A stretch of DNA of 48,211 nucleotides from an uncultured Flavobacteriales bacterium (GTDB lineage Bacteria > Bacteroidota > Bacteroidia > Flavobacteriales_D > Crocinitomicaceae), in contig CAJAII010000059.1 in assembly GCA_903939755.1 (NCBI GenBank), positions 1-48,211 of the forward strand, read 5' to 3'. The translations under genes were made by a program, and so were the position numbers. Positions 8,644 to 16,215 of this stretch are shown here, piece after piece. Below the pieces are notes generated by a model. That model saw only the letters and a program-made list of their open reading frames with translations. It had not been told where the DNA came from and did no database searches. How positions within the stretch are numbered: position 1 is the stretch's first letter; each line of letters begins with the position of its first letter.

Positions 8644-9233
8644 TTTTGTATAGAAAATTTTAACAAGTTCTTTTTAATCACAGCATAAACTAACCTGCCA
8701 ATTGTAAAACCAAAAATAGCACCAACGACCACATCGCTAGGATAATGCACGCCCAAGTATATTCTACTTAGACCTATTAGTAATCCCATGGATACTAAAA
8801 ATGTAAAAAAACCTTTGTTTTTTAGGTAGAATAGGGGAGCGATTAGTCCAATAAATCCAAAGTAATTCGCGGCATGTGAAGAAATAAATCCGTATTGTCC
8901 TCCTAAATAAAGTTCGCCGGGTTTGAATTCATAGAAGTGCAATAAGGGACTAATTTCTAAATTGTGTGAGGGGCGATAACGCAGGAATACTTCTTTGAAT
9001 AAATGGACCGAGAGTTGATCCGTAAGAATTATAGTACATATAATACTGATTGTAATTAACAAGAGGCCTTTCCAATTGTATTTCTTCCAAAGGAAGAAAT
9101 AAGTAATTATGATAATTGGAACGAGGATTACTTTACCGGATAAAAACCACATCAAACTATCCGCCAATGGATTGTGAAATCCATTTATAAAGAGTAATAT
9201 AGCAGTGTCAATATCTTTAAGAGATTCAATCAT
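8640..9233 (-). CDS. PAP2-family membrane phosphatase
   Basis: The 197-residue integral membrane protein has about five to six hydrophobic helices. The three PAP2 motifs are visible: the K...RP motif in [21 protein letters not shown] for the usual PSGH, and [17 protein letters not shown] with the catalytic His and Asp. Such enzymes dephosphorylate lipids such as undecaprenyl diphosphate or phosphatidylglycerophosphate on the outer face of the inner membrane. The exact substrate cannot be read from sequence. The ATG at 9233 overlaps the end of obg by 8 nt, and the stop overlaps crcB by 4 nt. Confidence 0.92.
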   Translation of the reverse strand: MIESLKDIDTAILLFINGFHNPLADSLMWFLSGKVILVPIIIITYFFLWKKYNWKGLLLITISIICTIILTDQLSVHLFKEVFLRYRPSHNLEISPLLHFYEFKPGELYLGGQYGFISSHAANYFGFIGLIAPLFYLKNKGFFTFLVSMGLLIGLSRIYLGVHYPSDVVVGAIFGFTIGRLVYAVIKKNLLKFSIQK

Positions 9234-10218
9234 TGTCGAGATGCTTCCAAATCATATCTTTTAATTCAGTCAATCCTTTTTGGGCAACAGATGAAATAAA
9301 TACATAGGGAATTTCGGGAAGATCAGATTTCATTTGTTCGATCATTTCATCGTCTAGCATATCACATTTTGTAATCGCTAAAACACGTTCTTTCTCCAAT
9401 AATTCTGGGTTGAACATTTCTAGTTCTCTCAGTAAAATATTGAATTCATTAATAATATTGGGACTATCCGCCGGAATCATAAACAGCAGAAGCGAATTTC
9501 TTTCAATATGTCTTAAGAATTTCAATCCTAATCCTTTTCCAGTGTGCGCTCCTTCGATTATCCCTGGAATATCAGCCATAATAAAGGACCTAAAATCACG
9601 GTAGAAAACCATCCCAAGATTCGGACGTAAGGTAGTGAAGGCGTAATCGCCTATCTCAGGTTTTGCGGAAGAGATAACGGATAACAAGGTGCTTTTTCCA
9701 GCGTTTGGAAATCCTACTAATCCCACATCAGCCAATAATTTTAATTCCAATATTTTCCAACTAGCAATGCCTTCTTCGCCTGGCTGTGCGTACCTGGGAG
9801 TTTGATTGGTAGGCGATTTAAATTGATCATTTCCCAAGCCACCTCTTCCGGCACGTTGGATAATCATTTCTTCGCCATCTTCTTTAATTTCAAAGAGTAT
9901 TTCACCTGTTTCTGCATCTTTCGCGATGGTTCCAAGTGGCACTTCAATATAGGCATCTTCACCTTGCGATCCGGTTTTTAAATTTCCTGCCCCATGCCCA
10001 CCATGGCTCGCTTTGATGTGTTTTTTAAATTTGAGATGTAGTAAGGTCCACAATTGCTTATTTCCTTTAACAATTACATGTCCCCCTCGACCACCATCGC
10101 CACCATCTGGTCCACCTTTAGGAATGTATTTCTCCCTTCTGAAGTGAGTTGATCCACCACCGCCAGTTCCTGATGTGCAATGAATTTTTACGTAATCTAC
10201 AAAATTGTCTGATGCCAT
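9226..10218 (-). CDS. obg: Obg-family GTPase (ObgE/CgtA)
   Basis: The 330-residue protein has the Gly-rich Obg fold in residues 1-158 ([23 protein letters not shown]), then a G domain with GFPNAGKST (P-loop), DIPGI (switch II) and TKCD (NKxD). It ends soon after the G domain, so the variable C-terminal extension of some Obg proteins is absent, as in many Bacteroidota. Obg associates with the 50S subunit and links ribosome assembly, ppGpp and growth. The start lies 2 nt after the adk stop. The pairing adk-obg downstream of hpt is a common Bacteroidota arrangement. Confidence 0.97.
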   Translation of the reverse strand: MASDNFVDYVKIHCTSGTGGGGSTHFRREKYIPKGGPDGGDGGRGGHVIVKGNKQLWTLLHLKFKKHIKASHGGHGAGNLKTGSQGEDAYIEVPLGTIAKDAETGEILFEIKEDGEEMIIQRAGRGGLGNDQFKSPTNQTPRYAQPGEEGIASWKILELKLLADVGLVGFPNAGKSTLLSVISSAKPEIGDYAFTTLRPNLGMVFYRDFRSFIMADIPGIIEGAHTGKGLGLKFLRHIERNSLLLFMIPADSPNIINEFNILLRELEMFNPELLEKERVLAITKCDMLDDEMIEQMKSDLPEIPYVFISSVAQKGLTELKDMIWKHLDND

Positions 10219-10220
10219 TG

Positions 10221-10799
10221 TTAGGCTTGTATGTTTTCCAAAGCGGTGAAAATTCGTTGAGTAATCTCATCGATAGATCCTGTTCCTTGAATTGAAGTGA
10301 ATTTATTTTGACCTTGATAATATGTTTTTACTGGAGCTGTATCCTTATTGTAAACGGCTATTCTGTTTTCAATTATGGCAGGATCGGCATCGTCTGCTCT
10401 CCCACTTTGTTCAGCTCTTGCTAATAAGCGTTTTTTTAGTTCTTCTTCTTCCACTTCTAAGGCCAACATGATAGAAATTTCAGTTTCTAAACTTGTTAAT
10501 AGTTCGTCCAGTGCTATAGCTTGTGCATTCGTTCTTGGAAAACCATCAAAAATAAATCCGATCGGTGAGGAATGTTTTAGCACTTCTGCTTTTAACATTT
10601 CAATGGTAACTTCATCCGGCACTAATTGACCTTTATCCATATAGGTTCTGGCGAGTTCTCCTAAGGAAGTTTCGTTTTTAAGATTCGCTCTAAAAATATC
10701 TCCTGTGGAGAGATGTATTAGCTTAAATTTCTCAATTAAACGTTCCGATTGCGTGCCTTTACCTGCACCTGGAGGGCCAAATAAAACAATATTTAACAT
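10221..10799 (-). CDS. adk: adenylate kinase
   Basis: The 192-residue cytoplasmic enzyme interconverts ATP + AMP and 2 ADP. It begins with the P-loop [10 protein letters not shown]. The AMP-binding HLSTGDIFR and [10 protein letters not shown] motifs follow, then an arginine-containing segment ([15 protein letters not shown]) at a short LID. The length and missing long LID place it in the short-type adenylate kinases, so no zinc site is expected. The ATG directly abuts the hpt stop codon with no spacer. Confidence 0.97.
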   Translation of the reverse strand: MLNIVLFGPPGAGKGTQSERLIEKFKLIHLSTGDIFRANLKNETSLGELARTYMDKGQLVPDEVTIEMLKAEVLKHSSPIGFIFDGFPRTNAQAIALDELLTSLETEISIMLALEVEEEELKKRLLARAEQSGRADDADPAIIENRIAVYNKDTAPVKTYYQGQNKFTSIQGTGSIDEITQRIFTALENIQA

Positions 10800-11342
10800 C
10801 TAGTTAGTTGATTTTAATTCGTACAATGATTCTAAGTTTCTTCCCAATTGATCGTAATCTAATCCATATCCAACCACAAATTTATTTGGAATTTCGAATC
10901 CAACGTATGCTGGAACGTTGTTGCCTTTGAATGCGCTTGGTTTGTATAAAAATGTGCACACCGATATAGAGGCTGGATTTGAAGCGCTCAATAAGGTAAT
11001 TACTTTATCTATAGTAATTCCTGTGTCGACAATGTCTTCCACAACAATTATGTGTTTATCTGTTATCGTTGTCGCTAAGCCTATTAATTCATCTACTCGA
11101 CCGGTCGTTGTAGTACCTGAATACGAACTGACTTTTATGAAGGAAATTTCAACTTGTTTGTTGATATTCTTCATTAAATCACTCGTAAACATAAACGAAC
11201 CATTTAATATGGATAGAAATAATATTTCTTTGCCTTCAAAATCAGTTTCAATTTTTTGGGCTAGCTCTTTCACTTTCGCTAAAATTTCATGCGAAGGAAT
11301 ATAAATCTGAAAATGTTTGTCGTGAAGTTGTATTTTGTTCAT
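10800..11342 (-). CDS. hpt: hypoxanthine phosphoribosyltransferase
   Basis: The 180-residue purine-salvage enzyme transfers phosphoribose from PRPP to hypoxanthine or guanine. The PRPP-binding loop is visible as VVEDIVDTGITID near residues 95-110. The flexible-loop region SYSGTTTTGRV and the base-binding FVVGYGLDYDQLGR near the C-terminus also match the family. It is the first gene of a six-gene minus-strand operon (hpt-adk-obg-PAP2-crcB-small membrane protein). A -7 box lies 13 nt upstream, and purK is divergent, so purine salvage and synthesis genes share this intergenic region. Confidence 0.96.
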   Translation of the reverse strand: MNKIQLHDKHFQIYIPSHEILAKVKELAQKIETDFEGKEILFLSILNGSFMFTSDLMKNINKQVEISFIKVSSYSGTTTTGRVDELIGLATTITDKHIIVVEDIVDTGITIDKVITLLSASNPASISVCTFLYKPSAFKGNNVPAYVGFEIPNKFVVGYGLDYDQLGRNLESLYELKSTN

Positions 11343-11355
11343 AAAATAGCAAAAT

Positions 11356-11363
11356 CAAAAGTA
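11356..11363 (-). promoter_or_regulatory. -7 box of the hpt operon
   Basis: On the minus strand the bases read TACTTTTG, a full TAnnTTTG match, 13 nt before the hpt ATG. Confidence 0.5.
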
Positions 11364-11420
11364 CTCATTTTTCATAACATAAGAAATGTTGATTTGAGAT
11401 TTGAATTGATTTAGGTTGTT

Positions 11421-11428
11421 TATCTTTG
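11421..11428 (+). promoter_or_regulatory. -7 box of purK
   Basis: TATCTTTG matches the consensus and has a TTG at 11401-11403 about 17 nt upstream as a possible -33. It ends only 4 nt before the purK ATG, so transcription would begin at or next to the start codon. Confidence 0.5.
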
Positions 11429-11432
11429 CCGT

Positions 11433-12596
11433 ATGTCTCAACAGAAAACACTAGAAAGTCTTCATGACGGTTCAGCATCAATTGGTGTGTTAGGTGGCGG
11501 CCAATTGGGAATGATGATGAATGAAGCAGCCAATGAAATAGGTATTCTTGTTCATTGTTTGGATCCAAATCCAGCTGCTCCTTGTGCAAAAATAGCCACA
11601 ACATTTACGGTCGGAGATTTCAATAATTATGACGATGTATATCAATTTGGTAAAGATAAAAAGGTGCTCACTATTGAAATTGAAAATGTAAACATCGATG
11701 CATTGGAAGTATTGGAAAGGGAAGGGGTAAAGGTTTATCCTCAACCAGCTGTACTTAAAATAATTAAAGATAAAGGAGTTCAAAAGCAATTTTATGCTGA
11801 TTTAAACATACCAACCGCTTCCTTTCAATTAATTGAGGGAAAAGCGGCGCTTATTGAGCGGAATCTGAGTTATCCTTTTGTGCAAAAACTTCGAGTGGGT
11901 GGTTACGATGGAAAAGGGGTTCAGGTAATCAGAAATAAGGAAGAATTAGCATTTGCGTTTGATGCACCGAGTGTTATTGAGTCCATGATTGATTTTGAAA
12001 AGGAAATTTCCATAATTGTGGCGCGAAATGTTTCAGGTCAATTAGCATTCTTCCCAGCTGTTGAATGTGAATTTAGTAAAGAAGCAAATTTGGTAGAATT
12101 TCAATTCTCACCTGCGAATATCGCTAAAGAAATTGAGCAAAAAGCAATAGAAATTGCTTCTTCTATTATACAATCATTGGAATTAGTTGGGATATTAGCG
12201 GTTGAATTTTTTCTAACGAAGCAGGGGGAGTTATTAGTCAATGAAATTGCACCACGAACTCATAATAGTGGTCATCATACGATCGAGTGTTGTGAGACGT
12301 CGCAATTTGAACAGCATCTTCGAGCTGTATTAAATTTCGAGCTTGGCTCCACACGATTGATTTGTCCGGCGGCAATGGTTAATTTATTGGGAGAGCCTTC
12401 ATACACTGGTTTGGCCTATTTTGAAGGCTTAGCAGCTACCGAAGAAATTCCAGGTGTATTCGTTCATTTATATGGCAAAGAAAAAACTTCTCCGAATAGA
12501 AAGATGGGTCATGTAACTATACTAGGAAAATCGATGGAGGAGATAAAGGCAAAAGCTGCTCTCGTAAAAAGTGGATTGCGGTGTATTAGTAAATAA
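11433..12596 (+). CDS. purK: N5-carboxyaminoimidazole ribonucleotide synthase
   Basis: The 387-residue ATP-grasp enzyme of de novo purine synthesis makes N5-CAIR from AIR, bicarbonate and ATP. The N-terminal dinucleotide-like loop GVLGGGQLGMM is at residues 18-28. The ATP-grasp core includes PFVQKLRVGGYDGKGVQV, and the metal and substrate loop is VNEIAPRTHNSGHHTIE. The C-terminal domain carries HLYGKE and KMGHVTILG. The protein has about 15 more residues ahead of the loop than many PurK proteins. No other ATG is available before the loop, so the start is accepted. purE is not adjacent. Confidence 0.95.
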   Translation: MSQQKTLESLHDGSASIGVLGGGQLGMMMNEAANEIGILVHCLDPNPAAPCAKIATTFTVGDFNNYDDVYQFGKDKKVLTIEIENVNIDALEVLEREGVKVYPQPAVLKIIKDKGVQKQFYADLNIPTASFQLIEGKAALIERNLSYPFVQKLRVGGYDGKGVQVIRNKEELAFAFDAPSVIESMIDFEKEISIIVARNVSGQLAFFPAVECEFSKEANLVEFQFSPANIAKEIEQKAIEIASSIIQSLELVGILAVEFFLTKQGELLVNEIAPRTHNSGHHTIECCETSQFEQHLRAVLNFELGSTRLICPAAMVNLLGEPSYTGLAYFEGLAATEEIPGVFVHLYGKEKTSPNRKMGHVTILGKSMEEIKAKAALVKSGLRCISK

Positions 12597-12638
12597 CCGC
12601 TAAACGGCAATAATTTTTTGCTTACATAAATTTTAACT

Positions 12639-13241
12639 TCACTTTGTAAAGCGGCACAAAAAATCTCTCGTTTCAACATACTGTCTATATTTATTGCTTG
12701 CTTCTTGAAATCTTTTCTCTTTCCTGAGTGCATCACAAGCTGATTTCAACTTTTCTTGAATGTCAAAAAGTTGGATAGACACTTCTGTTTTATACTTGCT
12801 ATCTATTGTATCGAATTCTAGTAATACATTTTTTATAGAAAGTTTTTCGTCATAATTTTTAATACTTCCTTCCAATTTATAAAAACGGGATTCTAAATTT
12901 GTTTTTACTTCTAAAAGTTGTGCATCGACCTCTTTTTGTTTATCTCGTGTTGTTGCAGCATCATCGTATAGCTGCTGTCGAATAAATAACTTTTTTTGAG
13001 CTTCGATTTCTAATAGCTCCACTTTTAATAAAAGAATTTTTAGATGGAGTTTATTCAAATCTAAATTTTTGTCTTCTTCAAAACGTTTTTTTTCTATGTC
13101 ACTCATTTTTGTGATAAATTCTTCGATTGTTTTACTTGATTCATAACATCTTGGAGCAAAATCCAATACAAATTCTTTATCAAATTTTGTCATGGCAATT
13201 TCTTTAATTGCCATGTAATTTGGGTATTTTTCGTCTTTCAT
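12639..13241 (-). CDS. coiled-coil protein with a UVR-like motif
   Basis: The 200-residue protein starts at the ATG at 13241 (MKDEKYPNYM), 4 nt after the stop of the gene at 13246-13719. A longer in-frame start at 13301 would overlap that gene by 56 nt and is rejected. There is no signal peptide. Most of the chain from about residue 35 is charged and helical, suggesting coiled coils. Residues about 88-105 (RQQLYDDAATTRDKQKE) resemble the UVR motif (YExAAxxRDxIK) of UvrB, UvrC, ClpC and McsA, and a weaker copy may sit near the C-terminus (EKRFQEASNKYRQY). UVR motifs mediate protein contacts. Function is unknown. It probably belongs to the regulated accessory locus with its upstream partner. 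Confidence 0.65.
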   Translation of the reverse strand: MKDEKYPNYMAIKEIAMTKFDKEFVLDFAPRCYESSKTIEEFITKMSDIEKKRFEEDKNLDLNKLHLKILLLKVELLEIEAQKKLFIRQQLYDDAATTRDKQKEVDAQLLEVKTNLESRFYKLEGSIKNYDEKLSIKNVLLEFDTIDSKYKTEVSIQLFDIQEKLKSACDALRKEKRFQEASNKYRQYVETRDFLCRFTK

Positions 13242-13245
13242 ATCA

Positions 13246-13719
13246 TTAATTGTTAGAACGTGCAACGTCTGCTGGAATTGGAATTGACATCCATTCGGCA
13301 AAGCAAACGTTAAAAAAATTGAAATAGTTCCCAGGAGCTAATTTCTCTATAATGTCAATTCGCCTCGTGCTTTTTGGAAGCGCAGGGAAAAGTAAACTGT
13401 AGCAAAAAATTTCCCCTTGATTTTTGAAATAATGCTTTACTGGTGCATAAGGGATGCCATAGGCTTTTATTAACTTATATTTCACTTCTGAATCAATAGG
13501 AGTAATATAACTATTTTCTTCTATTGTTACCCAACCTCCGTTTTCATACACCTTAGATGATCGGTAAATGAAATCAATCCGCGTATAATTTTCGGTGAGT
13601 TCAATACTTTTCACCCTGTGCTCGAGTTTGTGATCGGTCGCTGCTGGGTTGTACAATTTGATGGTTTTTGTTTCTGTTTCACGAACAACCTCTTGCAATT
13701 TTTCAATTTGTGTTTCCAT
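13246..13719 (-). CDS. small beta-domain protein, paralogue of the protein at 14804-15238
   Basis: The 157-residue protein starts at the ATG at 13719 (METQIEKLQEVV). An upstream GTG start is ruled out because the -7 box covers it. No signal peptide is seen. Residues about 35-145 match the protein at 14804 in order: ENGGWVTI vs IKGGWIRI, YGIPYAPVKHYF vs DGIPIAPTQLHF, and FCYSLLFPALP vs QYFSLFFEPLP, followed by a D-x-I-E / H-F-I-E segment. The same domain type appears as a module in other Bacteroidota proteins, from memory, but here it stands alone. Function is unknown. It heads a two-gene operon with the UVR-like protein. Confidence 0.65.
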   Translation of the reverse strand: METQIEKLQEVVRETETKTIKLYNPAATDHKLEHRVKSIELTENYTRIDFIYRSSKVYENGGWVTIEENSYITPIDSEVKYKLIKAYGIPYAPVKHYFKNQGEIFCYSLLFPALPKSTRRIDIIEKLAPGNYFNFFNVCFAEWMSIPIPADVARSNN

Positions 13720-13742
13720 AGTTCTTTTAAGTTTAATTTTCA

Positions 13743-13777
13743 CAAAGATATAATGTCATTCCGTAAAATAATTCCGT
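13743..13777 (-). promoter_or_regulatory. promoter with tandem ACGGAAT elements, minus-strand arm of the WYL locus
   Basis: On the minus strand, two ACGGAAT copies (13771-13777 and 13758-13764) lie 13 nt apart. The inner copy is 7 nt from the -7 box TATCTTTG (13743-13750). The ATG at 13719 follows 23 nt downstream. No TTTG is present at the -33 position; the outer copy occupies it. The same layout recurs at 15313-15347. Confidence 0.6.
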
Positions 13778-13816
13778 TATGAAAATAAATGATTAATTTT
13801 ATAAAAAAATATAAAA

Positions 13817-14794
13817 ATGGGAATCAATAGAAATGCTTACCTAAGATACAAGGCGATTGACATGCGCTTAAGGAATCGTTATTGTTCAGCACCAGATATG
13901 GGAGACTTAATTGAAGCTTGTAGGGCGGCAATAGAATATCGCCCGTCCATCGAAACAATTCAAAAGGACATAAAATTGATGCGTGAGCAGCCACCAAAAG
14001 GGTTTGCAGCACCGATTAAGTTTTGCCGAAGAAAATTGGTGTATGAATATACAGATCCCAGTTATTCCTTCGACACGATAGGATTAAATGATGAAGATAT
14101 TGAAGGGATTAAAAAAGCGCTAGAAGTAATAAACAGTATTGGAACATCAAGAGTGAGTCAGCAGTTTTCACATTCGATGGGAAAAGTACTTTCAGCCTAT
14201 AATGAAGAATTTAACGACCCTTCAAAAAATCGAAAAATAATTCAAACAGATCAAATTCCTTTGTATAGAGGCATGGATCATTTCGATCTATTATTTAGAG
14301 CATGTAGCGAGGAAATTCCTGTATCTGTTATTCATTATTCCTATACAAAGATGCGCTTTAATGTAACGGTCATTCACCCTAGAACCCTAAAAGAGTTTGA
14401 GAACCGTTGGTATATAGTAGGATTTTCAGAAGATCATGAAAGCACGCGTATTTTTGGACTTGACCGTTTATATGATCCAGTTTTATTAAAGAAAGCATTT
14501 ATTAAAGAGTTGGAAAACGAGGACTTGTTTTTGAAAGATGTATACGGCGTGTATCAATGTGAAAATCAAAAAAAACAGACCATACGAATTCAAGCGAATT
14601 CTATGGTGACTAATTATTTAATGGCATATCCGCTTCACCCAAGTCAAAAAGTGTTGAAAAGAACTGAATATGGAAATAGTGAAATTACCTATCAACTTAT
14701 TCCTTCTTATGAATTGATTCGATTATTCCGCTCCTATGGAAACGATATAAAGGTAATTGAGCCTCAGTGGATGCAAAAAGAAATTAATCAATAA
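13817..14794 (+). CDS. WYL-domain transcriptional regulator
   Basis: The 325-residue protein starts MGINRNAYLRYKAID. Residues about 1-75 look like a winged helix-turn-helix (SIETIQKDIKLMRE as a recognition segment). The WYL domain follows at about 150-235: IHYSYTKMRF, HPRTLKEFENRWYIVGFS, then TRIFGLDRLYD. The signature Trp-Tyr-Leu is Trp-Tyr-Ile here. A C-terminal WCX-like region ends the protein. WYL regulators bind ligands, some of them nucleic acids, and control phage-defence or DNA-damage genes in several bacteria, which is family knowledge. The gene is divergent from 13246-13719 and probably cotranscribed with 14804-15238 (9-nt gap). A weak TAATTTTA box lies at 13794-13801. Confidence 0.85.
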   Translation: MGINRNAYLRYKAIDMRLRNRYCSAPDMGDLIEACRAAIEYRPSIETIQKDIKLMREQPPKGFAAPIKFCRRKLVYEYTDPSYSFDTIGLNDEDIEGIKKALEVINSIGTSRVSQQFSHSMGKVLSAYNEEFNDPSKNRKIIQTDQIPLYRGMDHFDLLFRACSEEIPVSVIHYSYTKMRFNVTVIHPRTLKEFENRWYIVGFSEDHESTRIFGLDRLYDPVLLKKAFIKELENEDLFLKDVYGVYQCENQKKQTIRIQANSMVTNYLMAYPLHPSQKVLKRTEYGNSEITYQLIPSYELIRLFRSYGNDIKVIEPQWMQKEINQ

Positions 14795-14803
14795 AAAAAA
14801 AAG

Positions 14804-15238
14804 ATGGCAAAAAAATCAATATTTAAAAAATTAATCTGGCAAAAACCAGCATTTCAAAAAGGCAGAAAGAATCCATCAATTTTGAGAATTACCGTCCGTG
14901 AAAATGAAACACAGGTTGATTTAGGTTATTCTTCTTTTAATATTTATATTAAAGGTGGTTGGATACGCATTCACCCAGATACCTATTTAGAGGATATCGA
15001 AACAGGAATTCACTATAAAATGACTAGGGCTGATGGAATTCCAATCGCACCGACTCAACTTCATTTTAAGACCAAGACGGATTGGCAATATTTCTCATTG
15101 TTTTTTGAACCCTTGCCAAATAAAGATTTGATAATTCATTTTATAGAACCCAATACATTAGTCCCCTCAGACAATGGTGAAAATTTCGATTTTTATCATA
15201 TAAAGTTGAATATAGAGGATGCCTTGGAAGAGTATTGA
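14804..15238 (+). CDS. small beta-domain protein, paralogue of the protein at 13246-13719
   Basis: The 144-residue protein has a basic N-terminus (MAKKSIFKKLIWQK) and no signal peptide. The core shares its order of motifs with the product of 13246-13719: GGWIRIHPDTYL, YKMTRADGIPIAPTQLHFK, YFSLFFEPLPNKDLIIHFIE, and a closing FYHIKLNIEDALEEY. By eye identity is low but collinear over about 100 residues. It follows the WYL gene by 9 nt, so the two paralogues flank the regulator on both sides. Function is unknown. The acidic C-terminus and basic N-terminus suggest a soluble cytoplasmic protein. Confidence 0.65.
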   Translation: MAKKSIFKKLIWQKPAFQKGRKNPSILRITVRENETQVDLGYSSFNIYIKGGWIRIHPDTYLEDIETGIHYKMTRADGIPIAPTQLHFKTKTDWQYFSLFFEPLPNKDLIIHFIEPNTLVPSDNGENFDFYHIKLNIEDALEEY

Positions 15239-15246
15239 ATCAAAAT

Positions 15247-15268
15247 GGAGGATTGGCAGGGGAGGGGG
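15247..15268 (+). other. G-rich tract, candidate G-quadruplex
   Basis: Five runs of two to five G are separated by one to three bases within 22 nt, just after the stop codon of 14804-15238. Such a tract is out of place in this AT-rich DNA. Confidence 0.4.
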
Positions 15269-15312
15269 CTTTAAATAAAAAATAATCAGTAATATTTAAT
15301 TATAACATCACT

Positions 15313-15347
15313 ACGTATTTATTATACGGAATGATAATATATATTTG
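15313..15347 (+). promoter_or_regulatory. promoter of the DUF932-like gene with ACGGAAT element
   Basis: ACGGAAT at 15326-15332 is 7 nt from the -7 box TATATTTG (15340-15347). A degenerate copy, ACGTATT, lies 13 nt further up at 15313-15319. From the inner element through the -7 box, 19 of 22 positions equal the promoter at 13743-13764. The ATG follows 23 nt downstream. Confidence 0.6.
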
Positions 15348-15370
15348 TGGTATAATTTAAAACAACTACC

Positions 15371-16213
15371 ATGAAAAATGAACTAAACGAAAAGCTCAAC
15401 TGGGAAGTAGAGCAGCAAGAGTTGCGAATCGGAGACCGAAGAAATAAAAGTAAAATTGCTCTGCTACGTAGCGATAACGGGGAAATATTAAATGTTTGTT
15501 CGGATCGTTACCGACCTTTTTACAACCGTGATTTAATCCAATTAGTTGATAAAATTGAAATGAATTCATCCTTTAAATTGGAAGGATTCGAGGAATTTGG
15601 AAGGGGCAAACGTTTGCTTGCTTTTTTGAAAAATAGCCGTCCTGGGACATTAGGAAGGGAAGAAGTGGCAGATTATCTCATTATTGGAAATTCTCATAAC
15701 TCATCAAGTTCGGTATTTGCTGGGATGAGTAATAACATGTTCCGTTGTGAAAATCAATTTACAAGTGATTTATATTCTTTAAGAGTAAAGCACCTTTCTA
15801 ACTTGAATGCCGCTGCAATAGACCCACAAATCATATTAAATACCTATCGTGAAAATCGCGAACGCTTGGATCAACAAGTTCAAGAAATGATGCTTGCTCG
15901 CCTCGATATGGATGATATGATGCGCATTGTTGATCGATTAGTGGATGAAGTGGAAGCAAGAGAATTGAACGACGATTTAAATTCTAAGTCATCCAATCGC
16001 AGACATGAAATGAAAGATTGTGTCCGTCGTGAAATGGCATACTTTGGTCAAAATGTTTGGGGATTTTACAACGGTATTACATATTACACTTCTAATATTT
16101 TAAAAGGAAGAAGTGGTTTTGGGATAACCAACGGCTTGGGTGAACGCTTAAATCGTTTGGCATGGGAATACTGTCAAAGGTGCGTGAATCGAAACAATAG
16201 AAGGTATGAATAA
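15371..16213 (+). CDS. DUF932-like protein
   Basis: The 280-residue soluble protein has no signal peptide. Its layout resembles DUF932, a family common on phages and plasmids. An N-terminal segment reads NVCSDRYRPFYNRDLIQLVDKI. A middle beta-rich part has YLIIGNSHNSSSS and then NMFRCENQF. A charged helical region with RLDQQVQEMM and RHEMKDC follows, and the C-terminal WGFYNGITYYTSNIL stands where the family has its Trp-Gly-x-x-Asn-Ala motif. The biochemical role of DUF932 is not established. The gene has its own promoter sharing an element with the minus-strand arm of the locus. It converges on the amidohydrolase gene with a 2-nt gap. Confidence 0.6.
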   Translation: MKNELNEKLNWEVEQQELRIGDRRNKSKIALLRSDNGEILNVCSDRYRPFYNRDLIQLVDKIEMNSSFKLEGFEEFGRGKRLLAFLKNSRPGTLGREEVADYLIIGNSHNSSSSVFAGMSNNMFRCENQFTSDLYSLRVKHLSNLNAAAIDPQIILNTYRENRERLDQQVQEMMLARLDMDDMMRIVDRLVDEVEARELNDDLNSKSSNRRHEMKDCVRREMAYFGQNVWGFYNGITYYTSNILKGRSGFGITNGLGERLNRLAWEYCQRCVNRNNRRYE

Positions 16214-16215
16214 GC

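Noticed and set aside
12597..12638. Terminator after purK
   Set aside because: Only a 3-bp CCG/CGG stem precedes the T-run, too weak to call.
13241..13301. Longer start of the UVR-like protein at 13301
   Set aside because: It overlaps the upstream gene by 56 nt. The ATG at 13241, 4 nt after the upstream stop, fits better.
15371..16213. Prophage remnant, because DUF932 is common in phages
   Set aside because: No integrase, structural or packaging gene and no attachment-site duplication are visible around it.
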